A stretch of DNA of 15,723 nucleotides, from the NCBI GenBank assembly GCA_019594235.1, contig JAFDTG010000025.1, positions 1 through 15,723 of the forward strand, given 5' to 3'. Shown piece by piece: positions 1-6,730 of this stretch. This DNA is from Candidatus Saliniplasma halalkaliphilum (GTDB lineage: Archaea > Thermoplasmatota > Thermoplasmata > Halarchaeoplasmatales > Halarchaeoplasmataceae). Position 1 is the stretch's first letter. Each line of letters begins with the position of its first letter. The translations under genes and the position numbers were made by a program. The notes under the pieces are model-generated. The model saw only the letters and a program-made list of their open reading frames with translations. It made no database searches and was not told where the DNA came from.

Positions 1-24
1 CTTAGAGAAAAGGGAGGTCGATAA
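1..24 (+). CDS. possible 3' end of an upstream gene (partial)
   Basis: In frame 1 the first 24 bases read LREKGGR followed by TAA, one base before the next start codon. The SD-like GGAGGT of the next gene would then lie inside this tail, the same arrangement seen at the MoxR start in this window. The fragment is too short to identify. A DUF58 gene, the frequent companion of MoxR, is one guess that the visible sequence does not support. The frame of the following gene is also open back to the window edge, so this call is tentative. Confidence 0.3.
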   Translation, partial: LREKGGR

Positions 25-25
25 C

Positions 26-514
26 ATGAAAAAAGAACTTACGCACCTTCTGGGTGGATTCCTGATAATTTCATCATTTTTCAATTCCGATATGGGATTA
101 TTACCTGTTCTGAATATAATACCCATACTGCTGGTTTCCTTCGGTGTAGAAAATGAAAAAGAGAATGTCCAATACCTAGGGTTGATAAGCATGACTCTAC
201 TTTCCAGTTTTCTGATAGTTCCAACTGCACTAGGTAATATACTATTCATGGTCATGTTCATAATCTCATTCGTTCTTCCATTGATGGTTTACTGGAAAGT
301 AGTCCTTTCTTTCGACTTGCATTTCGATTTGAAGGCATCGGTTCTTGGGATGGTGTACTTCATCAGTACAGTCATCACATTCTACGCGATCATCCACTTA
401 CTAAATATAAACGAATTAATACTAGCACAAGAAAATACCGGTCCAATGGCACTTGCATTGTCAGCGACCGTGATACTGGTACTTCTACCCTTTTACATGT
501 CCGTCAATCGTTGA
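26..514 (+). CDS. polytopic membrane protein of unknown function
   Basis: A 162-residue, very hydrophobic protein that I do not recognise. Hydrophobic stretches near residues 8-18, 25-40, 50-68, 70-91, 104-126 and 140-158 suggest five or six membrane segments joined by short loops. The longest hydrophilic stretch is around residues 41-49 (VENEKENVQ). No catalytic motif is visible. The ATG is supported by GGAGGT at 13-18, seven bases upstream. It probably belongs to an operon entering from the left edge. Its 3' end overlaps the end of the convergent MoxR gene by 11 bases. Because MoxR clusters often include DUF58 and small membrane proteins, it may be part of the same envelope system encoded from the opposite side; that link is inference. 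Confidence 0.7.
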   Translation: MKKELTHLLGGFLIISSFFNSDMGLLPVLNIIPILLVSFGVENEKENVQYLGLISMTLLSSFLIVPTALGNILFMVMFIISFVLPLMVYWKVVLSFDLHFDLKASVLGMVYFISTVITFYAIIHLLNINELILAQENTGPMALALSATVILVLLPFYMSVNR

Positions 515-1460
515 ATTTACCTTTGGGGGCCTCAACTCTTTCCTGAAGTATATCATGGATCACGTCCAACTTGTTTACATCCTCTAACTCGGCATCGATG
601 GATAATATCAACCTGTGATTTAGAACTTTATGTGCGATAGATTTCACATCATCTGGTATAACGTAATCTCGACCGTTCAATAAAGCTCGTGCTTTACTTG
701 AATACAGCAGCTGTTCAGCAGCTCTTGGACTGGCACCAAGCAGCAGTTCTTCTATATCTCTAGTCTCTATGGTTATGTCACGGATATACTTAAGTATCGG
801 ATCTGAAACGTGGATCTGATGATATAATCCGATTATCTCACTACCGAATCCGCCGTCTATTTTATCAATATTAGAGGAAGAAGAATCGTTCTTCATCTTT
901 AGCATGTCTAGTTCCTCATTCTTAGACAGATAACTCATATCAGACTTGATCATGAACCTATCGAGTTGAGCTTCTGGAAGTGGATAAACTCCTTCGGTCT
1001 CGATGGGGTTTCGAGTCGCGACCACTAAAAAGGGATCCGGTAATGAAAAGGTATTACCTTCGATGGTGACCTGTTTTTCCTGCATTGCTTCTATCAATGC
1101 CGATTGGGTTTTCGGAGAGGCTCTGTTGATCTCATCAGCCATCAATATCTGTGCAAATATAGGTCCTTTTCTCAGTTCGAATTCTCCCGTCTTTTGATTG
1201 TAATAATAGTGGCCTGATATATCAGCAGGTAAAAGGTCCTGGGTGAACTGTATTCTTTCATATCCTAAACCCACAGCCTTAGTAAAAGCTTTGATCAAAG
1301 TAGTCTTTGCTATCCCGGGAACACCTTCAAGTAGTAAATGACCACCTGTCATCAAACATATCAGGAAATCATCTATAACATCTTCGTATCCAACGATGAC
1401 TTTTCCTACGTTCTTTCTAATCTCTTCGAATTTCTTTCCGTATCGCTCTATATCCTGCAA
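504..1460 (-). CDS. MoxR-family AAA+ ATPase
   Basis: A 318-residue cytosolic ATPase of usual MoxR length. The MoxR-type P-loop GVPGIAKTT is at 46-54, Walker B ILMADE at 105-110 followed by INRASPKTQSALIEAM, sensor 1 VVATRNP at 146-152, the arginine-finger region LPEAQLDRF at 161-169, and sensor 2 GASPRA at 242-247. MoxR proteins are thought to act as chaperones that remodel or insert cofactors into membrane-linked or VWA-type partners. The start is TTG, backed by GGGAGG seven bases upstream (1468-1473) inside the end of the preceding gene. It is last of three minus-strand genes, two bases after the DUF4350 protein, and probably translated from the same mRNA. No DUF58 partner is visible next to it. 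Family assignment is firm; the substrate is unknown. Confidence 0.95.
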   Translation of the reverse strand: MQDIERYGKKFEEIRKNVGKVIVGYEDVIDDFLICLMTGGHLLLEGVPGIAKTTLIKAFTKAVGLGYERIQFTQDLLPADISGHYYYNQKTGEFELRKGPIFAQILMADEINRASPKTQSALIEAMQEKQVTIEGNTFSLPDPFLVVATRNPIETEGVYPLPEAQLDRFMIKSDMSYLSKNEELDMLKMKNDSSSSNIDKIDGGFGSEIIGLYHQIHVSDPILKYIRDITIETRDIEELLLGASPRAAEQLLYSSKARALLNGRDYVIPDDVKSIAHKVLNHRLILSIDAELEDVNKLDVIHDILQERVEAPKGKFND

Positions 1461-1462
1461 GA

Positions 1463-2554
1463 TTAATCCTCCCGATTACCTAAGGATTCAGTTAATCTCT
1501 CATGAATCCATTCCATTTTACGTTTATCCCATTCAGGATGATTATTTAATACTTTTGAGAATGTATCCTCTTTCTCCTCTTTAATAAAAAACGATAGTGA
1601 TCTATTGATCATATTGAACACTTTAACTTTGACACCTGGGACTATGACTACTCCAGTAAGGAAAATCCCCCCGGTGATAACCATGAACGATACCAATCTA
1701 GAGGGATAATCTCCCGTATAAACCATTCTAAAAACCATGCTCATCTCTCTATGACTCTCATCGATGATTATATCTGTTCGATCCTCAGAGATATAGTCCA
1801 GTAAGTTCATCATTAATATTTCATTATCCAATCTATCGAGCATTGAATTTATCATAATACTGGGGTCGGATAACAGTATCAGTTCACCATCGCCGTAAGG
1901 TTCCACGGACATAACAGGTGACTTGCCGATGCGATGATCACCATCGTCCCTTTCCACCCAGCTTCCCTCGGTGGTATTCATGAGTGGAACGGCTTCCGAA
2001 CCCAATCTCAGGTACGTAGGTCGGTTCAACATGACGAAGGAAAGGTCTTGAGTAAGGGCATGATCTCTAAAGTCATAAACGACTGAGAACTCTGGATTCT
2101 TCTCAAAGGAAAGGTCGAATAGTGTTTCACCGGCAAATCGAGAAGACGTGTTCAAACCGCTCAATAATTGATTACCAGTACCGTAATCATCAGCTAGAAC
2201 GACTTTACCTCCATCCATCAAAAATTCTTCTAGATATTCAATTTCTTCAGTACCAAAATCTTGATTTGGCCCTAAAAACACCATAGAAGTAGAATTCGGA
2301 ACTACGGAGTATTCTAAGAGACTCCTCTGAGTAACCTCGATTTCACGATCATTAGCTAACCTCAAATTAGGAGTGAAATCTCCTGTTTCATAAGTTCTCA
2401 CAGCCAGTCGGCTGCATCCGTTCCATCCTGTATTGTAGATGCTGAAATCCGCACTAGTAGTTACCAGCGGTGCAGATAAAGAGAAAAGAAATATTAGCAC
2501 AACCACCGAAGCAGCTATGATGTAGATCGTGATAGTTCTCATCTTTTTTCTCAT
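1463..2554 (-). CDS. DUF4350-like membrane protein of the MoxR cluster
   Basis: A 363-residue protein with a membrane helix at about 8-28, an extracellular domain at roughly 35-280, a second helix at about 286-306 and a charged cytosolic tail at 307-363. The segment GGKVVLADDYGTGNQLL (115-131) matches my recollection of DUF4350 proteins, which have a glutamine-amidotransferase-like fold and sit between MoxR and DUF4129-type genes. I see no obvious catalytic Cys, so it may be a binding rather than an enzymatic domain. Sequons (N-x-S/T) at N87, N135 and N193 fit an outside location. The ATG overlaps the TGA of the preceding gene as ATGA, and MoxR follows two bases later, so the three genes are translationally linked. 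Its role is probably as a membrane partner of MoxR; this rests on context. Confidence 0.75.
   Translation of the reverse strand: MRKKMRTITIYIIAASVVVLIFLFSLSAPLVTTSADFSIYNTGWNGCSRLAVRTYETGDFTPNLRLANDREIEVTQRSLLEYSVVPNSTSMVFLGPNQDFGTEEIEYLEEFLMDGGKVVLADDYGTGNQLLSGLNTSSRFAGETLFDLSFEKNPEFSVVYDFRDHALTQDLSFVMLNRPTYLRLGSEAVPLMNTTEGSWVERDDGDHRIGKSPVMSVEPYGDGELILLSDPSIMINSMLDRLDNEILMMNLLDYISEDRTDIIIDESHREMSMVFRMVYTGDYPSRLVSFMVITGGIFLTGVVIVPGVKVKVFNMINRSLSFFIKEEKEDTFSKVLNNHPEWDKRKMEWIHERLTESLGNRED
1468..1473 (-). promoter_or_regulatory. ribosome binding site for the MoxR TTG start
   Basis: GGGAGG on the minus strand lies seven bases before the TTG at 1460-1458, within the last codons of the upstream DUF4350 gene. 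It decides the start of MoxR in favour of this TTG, which gives the standard family N terminus. Confidence 0.75.
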
Positions 2555-4632
2555 CCGATCACCCTGTGCAGATTCTTTATACCATTGTTAAAACGTTCTA
2601 TCTCGGTTTGTGTGATATCTCTACCAGAGAAGAAAGCTTTCTCGAAAATCGAGGTCACGGTACTGATCTCCTGAGAACCAGTTACGTGAGATATTTCTTT
2701 TTCAATATCCCGATGAGTAGTTCCTTTTTTCAACGAGATCTCATCCGTATCTTTCAATCTATCTATGAACTCGTTGTATATCTTAGGTATGTCATCTCTA
2801 GAACTAGCTGATAAGTCTTTATCGCTTTTTATCTGCAGGACCGGAGGTTTAATGCCACCCTCGGTTCTAGAATCCTTTATCTCCTCTTCGATAGATTTAG
2901 TCTTATAAAATATGAAGTAATAATATAGTAAAGATACCAAGACAGCTACAATAATGATCAAGCCTAATTCTCCACCCGGTATTATCTGAGGTATCAAACC
3001 ATGCTCTTCATCATCATTATCGTCGACATCGTCACGGGCTTCATCGGGGTCATCACCTATACCTATGTGATCGCCTTCTCTGTATATGAAGACAGGATCT
3101 GATTGAGAAGAACGAAACGTCTCAGTTCCATTAAAAACCGATTCCAAACGATACAATCCGTCATCGGGTGCTATGTCATCGACGGTCAGAACCTCCCCGT
3201 AAACACCGTCTTCATCAGTTTGAGTAGAAGTAAAAGGTCTACCGTTGATCAGGATATCGATGTTCATACCTGCCAATGGTTCTTCAGAGCTTGCATTCCG
3301 TAATTGTCCACTAATTGATAAATCGTAAACTTCACTAACATCTCCATTTACCTGGGATTCTAATGTCAAATTAGTAGGTATGTTCACGGTAAAATCTACA
3401 GAAGCTTGGCTTCCTTCTATGGTTTCATTACCTATGTAAGAAATCTCGATACTAGATGTCCCCCATGGGAAAAGTTCAGAGGAAAAATCCAAGAAAAAAG
3501 ATCCGTCTGGGTTCACATTTACACTTCGGTTGAATGTTGAATCAAGGGATATATCTTGGAGTGGAATCTGGGCTCTGGTTTTGAATTCACCCTGAAGATC
3601 GATGTCCTGATCATAATATTCCTCTCTGTCCACTGATAACTGGATTTCAGATGAGTACTTAACGACCTCTATCTCGGCGCTCCTGTTCAGGTCGTTTGCG
3701 GATACACTTAAGTTCAAAGTCCCTAGTTCCGTATCCCAGGGTAACTTGTAATCGAAATGATAAAAACCGTCTTCATCGGTAAGAGTGCTGTTGACAACGG
3801 ATTCCTCGACAGAAAGGGATACCTCGATCCCTTCCATGTAAACTCCACTTTCAATGTAAACACCATAGATAGTTATCAGTTCTCCCGGGTGAACCTGTGA
3901 TGGGACGACAAAGTCTACGTGAGATGGTATAGATCTGAATAGGAATAAAATATCGTCATGGAATTCTTCATAGTCGTCCAGCATTTCATGGATTTCTGAA
4001 ACATACTCTAAAAGTGCTTCATTTTCCAGCCTTTCAGTTTCGATCATTTCTATGTAAAATTCTACATTTTCAATTGAATTACGCATCTTGGTAAGGTCGT
4101 ATGAAGCTTCATTAAGAAAATCTATTCCATCACGTAGATACTCTAGATCCCTATCGTTAAGGTTCCAATCTTCATAAACATGTATAGCATCTCCCATATT
4201 CGAGACAAAGTCGATATGACTTTCCGAGAAACTCGTTATATTCTGAGCAGACTTCATGTAAGGTATGTACAAATTCTCCAGGTACTCATAACTCGAAACC
4301 TCGCCTTCTATATCTTTGAGTATGGTTTCAGCGTATCCAACCGTATCCAAAGCCTCCTCTGAGTAATTCAGAGCTTGACCGAGATTTTCAGAGCTGTGAT
4401 TGTACTTTACCCTTTCTTCATTGGTTGAAATTGTTAAATTTACATTTGATGAGCTATTCAAAGATGATTCAAGTATAGAAATTGTCCTACCAAGAGATAT
4501 ATAAAGGGCCTCGATATCTTCTTCGGCCTCGTCGAAATTTCGATGACTGGGTTGAGCTGAGTATATACCTGCTGCAACAGATAAAATCAGCAGTAAAGCG
4601 ATGACCGTAGATATACCCCTATTATCAACCAT
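2551..4632 (-). CDS. large surface-anchored protein with pilin-like N terminus, beta-sandwich repeats and C-terminal DUF4129-like domain
   Basis: From the ATG at 4632 this is 693 residues. Order: MVDNRGISTVIALLLILS at the N terminus, like archaeal type IV pilin (class III) leaders; a mostly helical, acidic stalk at about 32-235; three beta-sandwich, carboxypeptidase-regulatory-like repeats at about 238-325, 326-418 and 419-517, two with a TDEDG turn; an acidic linker at 521-544; a transmembrane helix at 556-577; and a cytosolic domain at 614-691 resembling DUF4129 (start of the helical part near IPKIYNEFIDRL, then TTHRDIEKEI and FFSGRDIT). Thirteen sequons fall between the two hydrophobic segments and none after. 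An in-frame TTG at 4656 would add eight residues, but the promoter spacing and the leader motif favour the ATG. First gene of the operon with the DUF4350 protein and MoxR. Architecture is clear; function is inferred to be envelope-related. Confidence 0.8.
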   Translation of the reverse strand: MVDNRGISTVIALLLILSVAAGIYSAQPSHRNFDEAEEDIEALYISLGRTISILESSLNSSSNVNLTISTNEERVKYNHSSENLGQALNYSEEALDTVGYAETILKDIEGEVSSYEYLENLYIPYMKSAQNITSFSESHIDFVSNMGDAIHVYEDWNLNDRDLEYLRDGIDFLNEASYDLTKMRNSIENVEFYIEMIETERLENEALLEYVSEIHEMLDDYEEFHDDILFLFRSIPSHVDFVVPSQVHPGELITIYGVYIESGVYMEGIEVSLSVEESVVNSTLTDEDGFYHFDYKLPWDTELGTLNLSVSANDLNRSAEIEVVKYSSEIQLSVDREEYYDQDIDLQGEFKTRAQIPLQDISLDSTFNRSVNVNPDGSFFLDFSSELFPWGTSSIEISYIGNETIEGSQASVDFTVNIPTNLTLESQVNGDVSEVYDLSISGQLRNASSEEPLAGMNIDILINGRPFTSTQTDEDGVYGEVLTVDDIAPDDGLYRLESVFNGTETFRSSQSDPVFIYREGDHIGIGDDPDEARDDVDDNDDEEHGLIPQIIPGGELGLIIIVAVLVSLLYYYFIFYKTKSIEEEIKDSRTEGGIKPPVLQIKSDKDLSASSRDDIPKIYNEFIDRLKDTDEISLKKGTTHRDIEKEISHVTGSQEISTVTSIFEKAFFSGRDITQTEIERFNNGIKNLHRVIG

Positions 4633-4673
4633 CTCGAAAGCATTACATTTACTCAATTAAATCTTTTGCGATA

Positions 4674-4685
4674 CTTTTATAATCC
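4674..4685. promoter_or_regulatory. shared TATA-like element for the divergent genes at 4632 and 4709
   Basis: The sequence CTTTTATAATCC can be read as a TATA box in either direction. On the plus strand its centre is about 30 bases before the ATG at 4709, which predicts an almost leaderless transcript. On the minus strand, initiation about 25 bases away would fall near 4654, giving a leader of about 20 bases before the ATG at 4632. Neither start has a convincing SD sequence. Confidence 0.45.
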
Positions 4686-4708
4686 AGCTTTATCTTAACC
4701 TAGCATAG

Positions 4709-5461
4709 ATGAAAATCGGTGATCTGAAAAAGCCAGAGTACTTATCAAAAGTATTCGGAACGATATTCATAGTTCTGAGCATTTACTTATTTATATCTAC
4801 AGAAAACATGAACATAGCTTTTGGATCTCTTTTCATAGGTGTCATAACAATAGTCATCCTGCATTTCAAAACAGTTGAAAAATCAACCGCGGAAAGCATG
4901 CTGGAATCTTCAGTTTTGCCCTTAAATGATCTGATCGGGGATTTAGACCTTAAAGGTGACGGTGTGTACATCCCACCGGGTAAGAATCTGAGTTCATCAA
5001 GAACATACATCCCCGCAGGGGATTTCAAAGGTTTACCGGATATCTACGATGAGATGACTATCATCACCGGAGGAGTGGGTAGAACGGGCATATCTCTAAA
5101 GCCGTTAGGAGCACCGATAGTCAGCGAAGCAAAGATACGGATGGAATCTGACCTTGACGGTGTTGGTATAGAGGGCGCCCGTGAGGGTATGGGGATCTTA
5201 ACACACGGATTGTCACTAGCCAAATCTTTCAGTTTTAGAGAAGATGAGGGTCAATTTAAATTGCGTATAACCCACGACGGTTACAACGACTACTGTGAGG
5301 GACTCAGAAAATACAGTACGAAACTCTGCACTCGCACTGGGTGTCCGATATGCAGTGCTTATCTCACCTGTGCTTCTGAAGGAATGAAAACTCCTCTGAG
5401 AGTCGTAGAGTTCGAAAAAGAAGATAAACATATCAAATACACACTGGAGGATGTTTCATGA
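4709..5461 (+). CDS. DUF7982-like membrane protein with C-terminal cysteine cluster
   Basis: A 250-residue protein with an N-terminal hairpin of two membrane helices (about 16-31 and 37-53), preceded by a basic start that suggests both ends are cytosolic. The soluble part begins with GDGVYIPPG and RTYIPAG (84-104), which I associate with an uncharacterised euryarchaeal family (DUF7982) often near MoxR/DUF4350 clusters. The C-terminal region has five cysteines, C196, C207, C212, C215 and C221, spaced CX10CX4CX2CX5C, with GCPIC in the middle. If the domain is cytosolic this looks more like a metal or cluster site than disulfides. It is divergent from the DUF4129 operon and shares a TATA-like element with it. 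The next gene overlaps as ATGA. Family assignment is from memory and moderate. Confidence 0.65.
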   Translation: MKIGDLKKPEYLSKVFGTIFIVLSIYLFISTENMNIAFGSLFIGVITIVILHFKTVEKSTAESMLESSVLPLNDLIGDLDLKGDGVYIPPGKNLSSSRTYIPAGDFKGLPDIYDEMTIITGGVGRTGISLKPLGAPIVSEAKIRMESDLDGVGIEGAREGMGILTHGLSLAKSFSFREDEGQFKLRITHDGYNDYCEGLRKYSTKLCTRTGCPICSAYLTCASEGMKTPLRVVEFEKEDKHIKYTLEDVS

Positions 5462-5709
5462 TGATCCATCAAAAGATCGTCGTGGCTATGGGGTTGTGGA
5501 CCTCTCTCTGCCTTATATTGGTTAGTGGACATAATCTAGAGCTCTTCGGTATACTCCTTTTGATAGGTATTTTGATCTCTAGAGAGCTAACATCGACTTA
5601 CACGGACTTGATAACAGGTGACAGGATGGACACTTTCATATACATAGGGATAATCTTTTTCGTTGCAGTGGTGTCTAGAAGGATTTTAAATATACTGGAG
5701 ATAATCTAA
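5458..5709 (+). CDS. small membrane protein coupled to the DUF7982-like gene
   Basis: An 83-residue protein with three hydrophobic stretches at about 5-22, 27-43 and 57-78, separated by short polar loops (SRELTSTYTDLITGDRMD is the longest). No known motif. The ATG overlaps the TGA of the preceding gene as ATGA and has GGAGG at 5446-5450 seven bases upstream, so it is translated with that gene and probably works with it in the membrane. Its TAA overlaps the end of the convergent aminotransferase gene by four bases. The ORF is short, but the SD, coupling and clean membrane pattern make it a real gene. Confidence 0.7.
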   Translation: MMIHQKIVVAMGLWTSLCLILVSGHNLELFGILLLIGILISRELTSTYTDLITGDRMDTFIYIGIIFFVAVVSRRILNILEII

Positions 5710-6683
5710 ACTATATCTTCCAGACAATCTAAAAGCTCTTCGTTTTCTTCACGTGTACCGACGGTTATCCTGACGTGATCTTTTAATCGCTCCTCCTCGA
5801 AGGCCTTTATCAAGATACCCTCTTCAGCTAACCTTTCATACAACTCAAGGGACCCGATATCATGGGATGGTCGGCAGAAAAGAAAGTTCGCTTCTGAAGG
5901 GAGTACGTTGAAATCCAGGTAGCGGAGCTCTTCAGTGAGATACTCCCTCTCTATTATGGTTCTTTCAAGAGCCTCTTCCACGAATCCTTGATTATCGATC
6001 GCCGATACAGCCACGGCTTGGGAAAGAACGTTCACATTATATGACATCATATCCTCTCTCAAAAGCATAATGTTACGAGCCTTTGAAATGGCATATCCCA
6101 CTCTTATCCCTGCGAGACCCCACGCCTTGGAAAAGGTTCTAGTTATTATCAGATTATCATAACGAGATAAAAGGGTTAAACAGTTCTCGGAACTGTATTC
6201 AGCGTAGGCCTCGTCCACGACCACCATGACTTCTTTATCTAAAAGTGATTCGATGTGCTTTTTATCCATAGCCAAAGAAGTAGGGTTGTTAGGTGAACAT
6301 ATTACTAAAACGTCTATATCTTCGATATAACTGGTTGTTGCGGGTAATGTGAAGTCACTTTCTAAGGGGATCTCTAGGACTTTTCGTTCATTTCGATTTG
6401 CAAGGAAAGTATAATATCTATAGCTAGGTTCGAAATACCCCACGACTCCATCGGACGGCACTAATGTCTTGAAGATAGTATCTAAAACCATGTCAGAACC
6501 ATTAGCGACCAGAAACTGATCCGATTTCAAACCGTAGTACTTACCTAACCTTTCACAGATATCTTCAGAGTATTCCGAAGGATAATCGGCCAATTCAAGG
6601 TCCAAAGTCAACAATCGTTCATAATACTCATCAGCCAGTAGATGATTTTCGTTTAAGTCCAAGTGAATAGGCTTTTGATTCAT
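5706..6683 (-). CDS. hisC: histidinol-phosphate aminotransferase-like PLP enzyme
   Basis: A fold-type I aminotransferase of 325 residues from the ATG at 6683. HisC converts imidazole acetol-phosphate and glutamate to histidinol-phosphate and 2-oxoglutarate. Visible motifs: LDLNEN at 8-13, NGSDMVLD at 61-68, SPNNPT at 130-135, VDEAYAEY at 156-163, the Schiff-base lysine K186 in TFSKAWGLAGIR, RVGYAI at 194-199, and RITVGTREEN at 305-314. The N terminus is shorter than in most 350-residue HisC proteins but resembles short forms such as the Thermotoga enzyme. A TTG at 6704 would add seven residues; the ATG is preferred because a TATA-like stretch lies about 28 bases before it. No other his genes are nearby, so a related phosphate-containing or aromatic substrate cannot be excluded. 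Confidence 0.8.
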   Translation of the reverse strand: MNQKPIHLDLNENHLLADEYYERLLTLDLELADYPSEYSEDICERLGKYYGLKSDQFLVANGSDMVLDTIFKTLVPSDGVVGYFEPSYRYYTFLANRNERKVLEIPLESDFTLPATTSYIEDIDVLVICSPNNPTSLAMDKKHIESLLDKEVMVVVDEAYAEYSSENCLTLLSRYDNLIITRTFSKAWGLAGIRVGYAISKARNIMLLREDMMSYNVNVLSQAVAVSAIDNQGFVEEALERTIIEREYLTEELRYLDFNVLPSEANFLFCRPSHDIGSLELYERLAEEGILIKAFEEERLKDHVRITVGTREENEELLDCLEDIV

Positions 6684-6706
6684 CGAAAATTGTAGAGTTA
6701 ACAAAT

Positions 6707-6716
6707 AATAAAAAAG
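6707..6716 (-). promoter_or_regulatory. T/A-rich element: TATA-like box for hisC and possible U-tract terminator of the Cdc48 gene
   Basis: On the minus strand this reads TTTTTTATTA. It begins about 15 bases after the Cdc48 stop codon, where a run of six T could end transcription as archaeal oligo-U terminators do. It also lies about 28 bases before the hisC ATG at 6683, the right distance for a TATA box of a leaderless transcript. Both uses are inferred from position. Confidence 0.35.
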
Positions 6717-6730
6717 TTGTTAAAGGGTTT

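Noticed and set aside
4633..4656. TTG at 4656 as start of the DUF4129 protein
   Set aside because: It has no SD and sits at or before the predicted transcription start; the ATG at 4632 gives a short pilin-like leader at the expected length.
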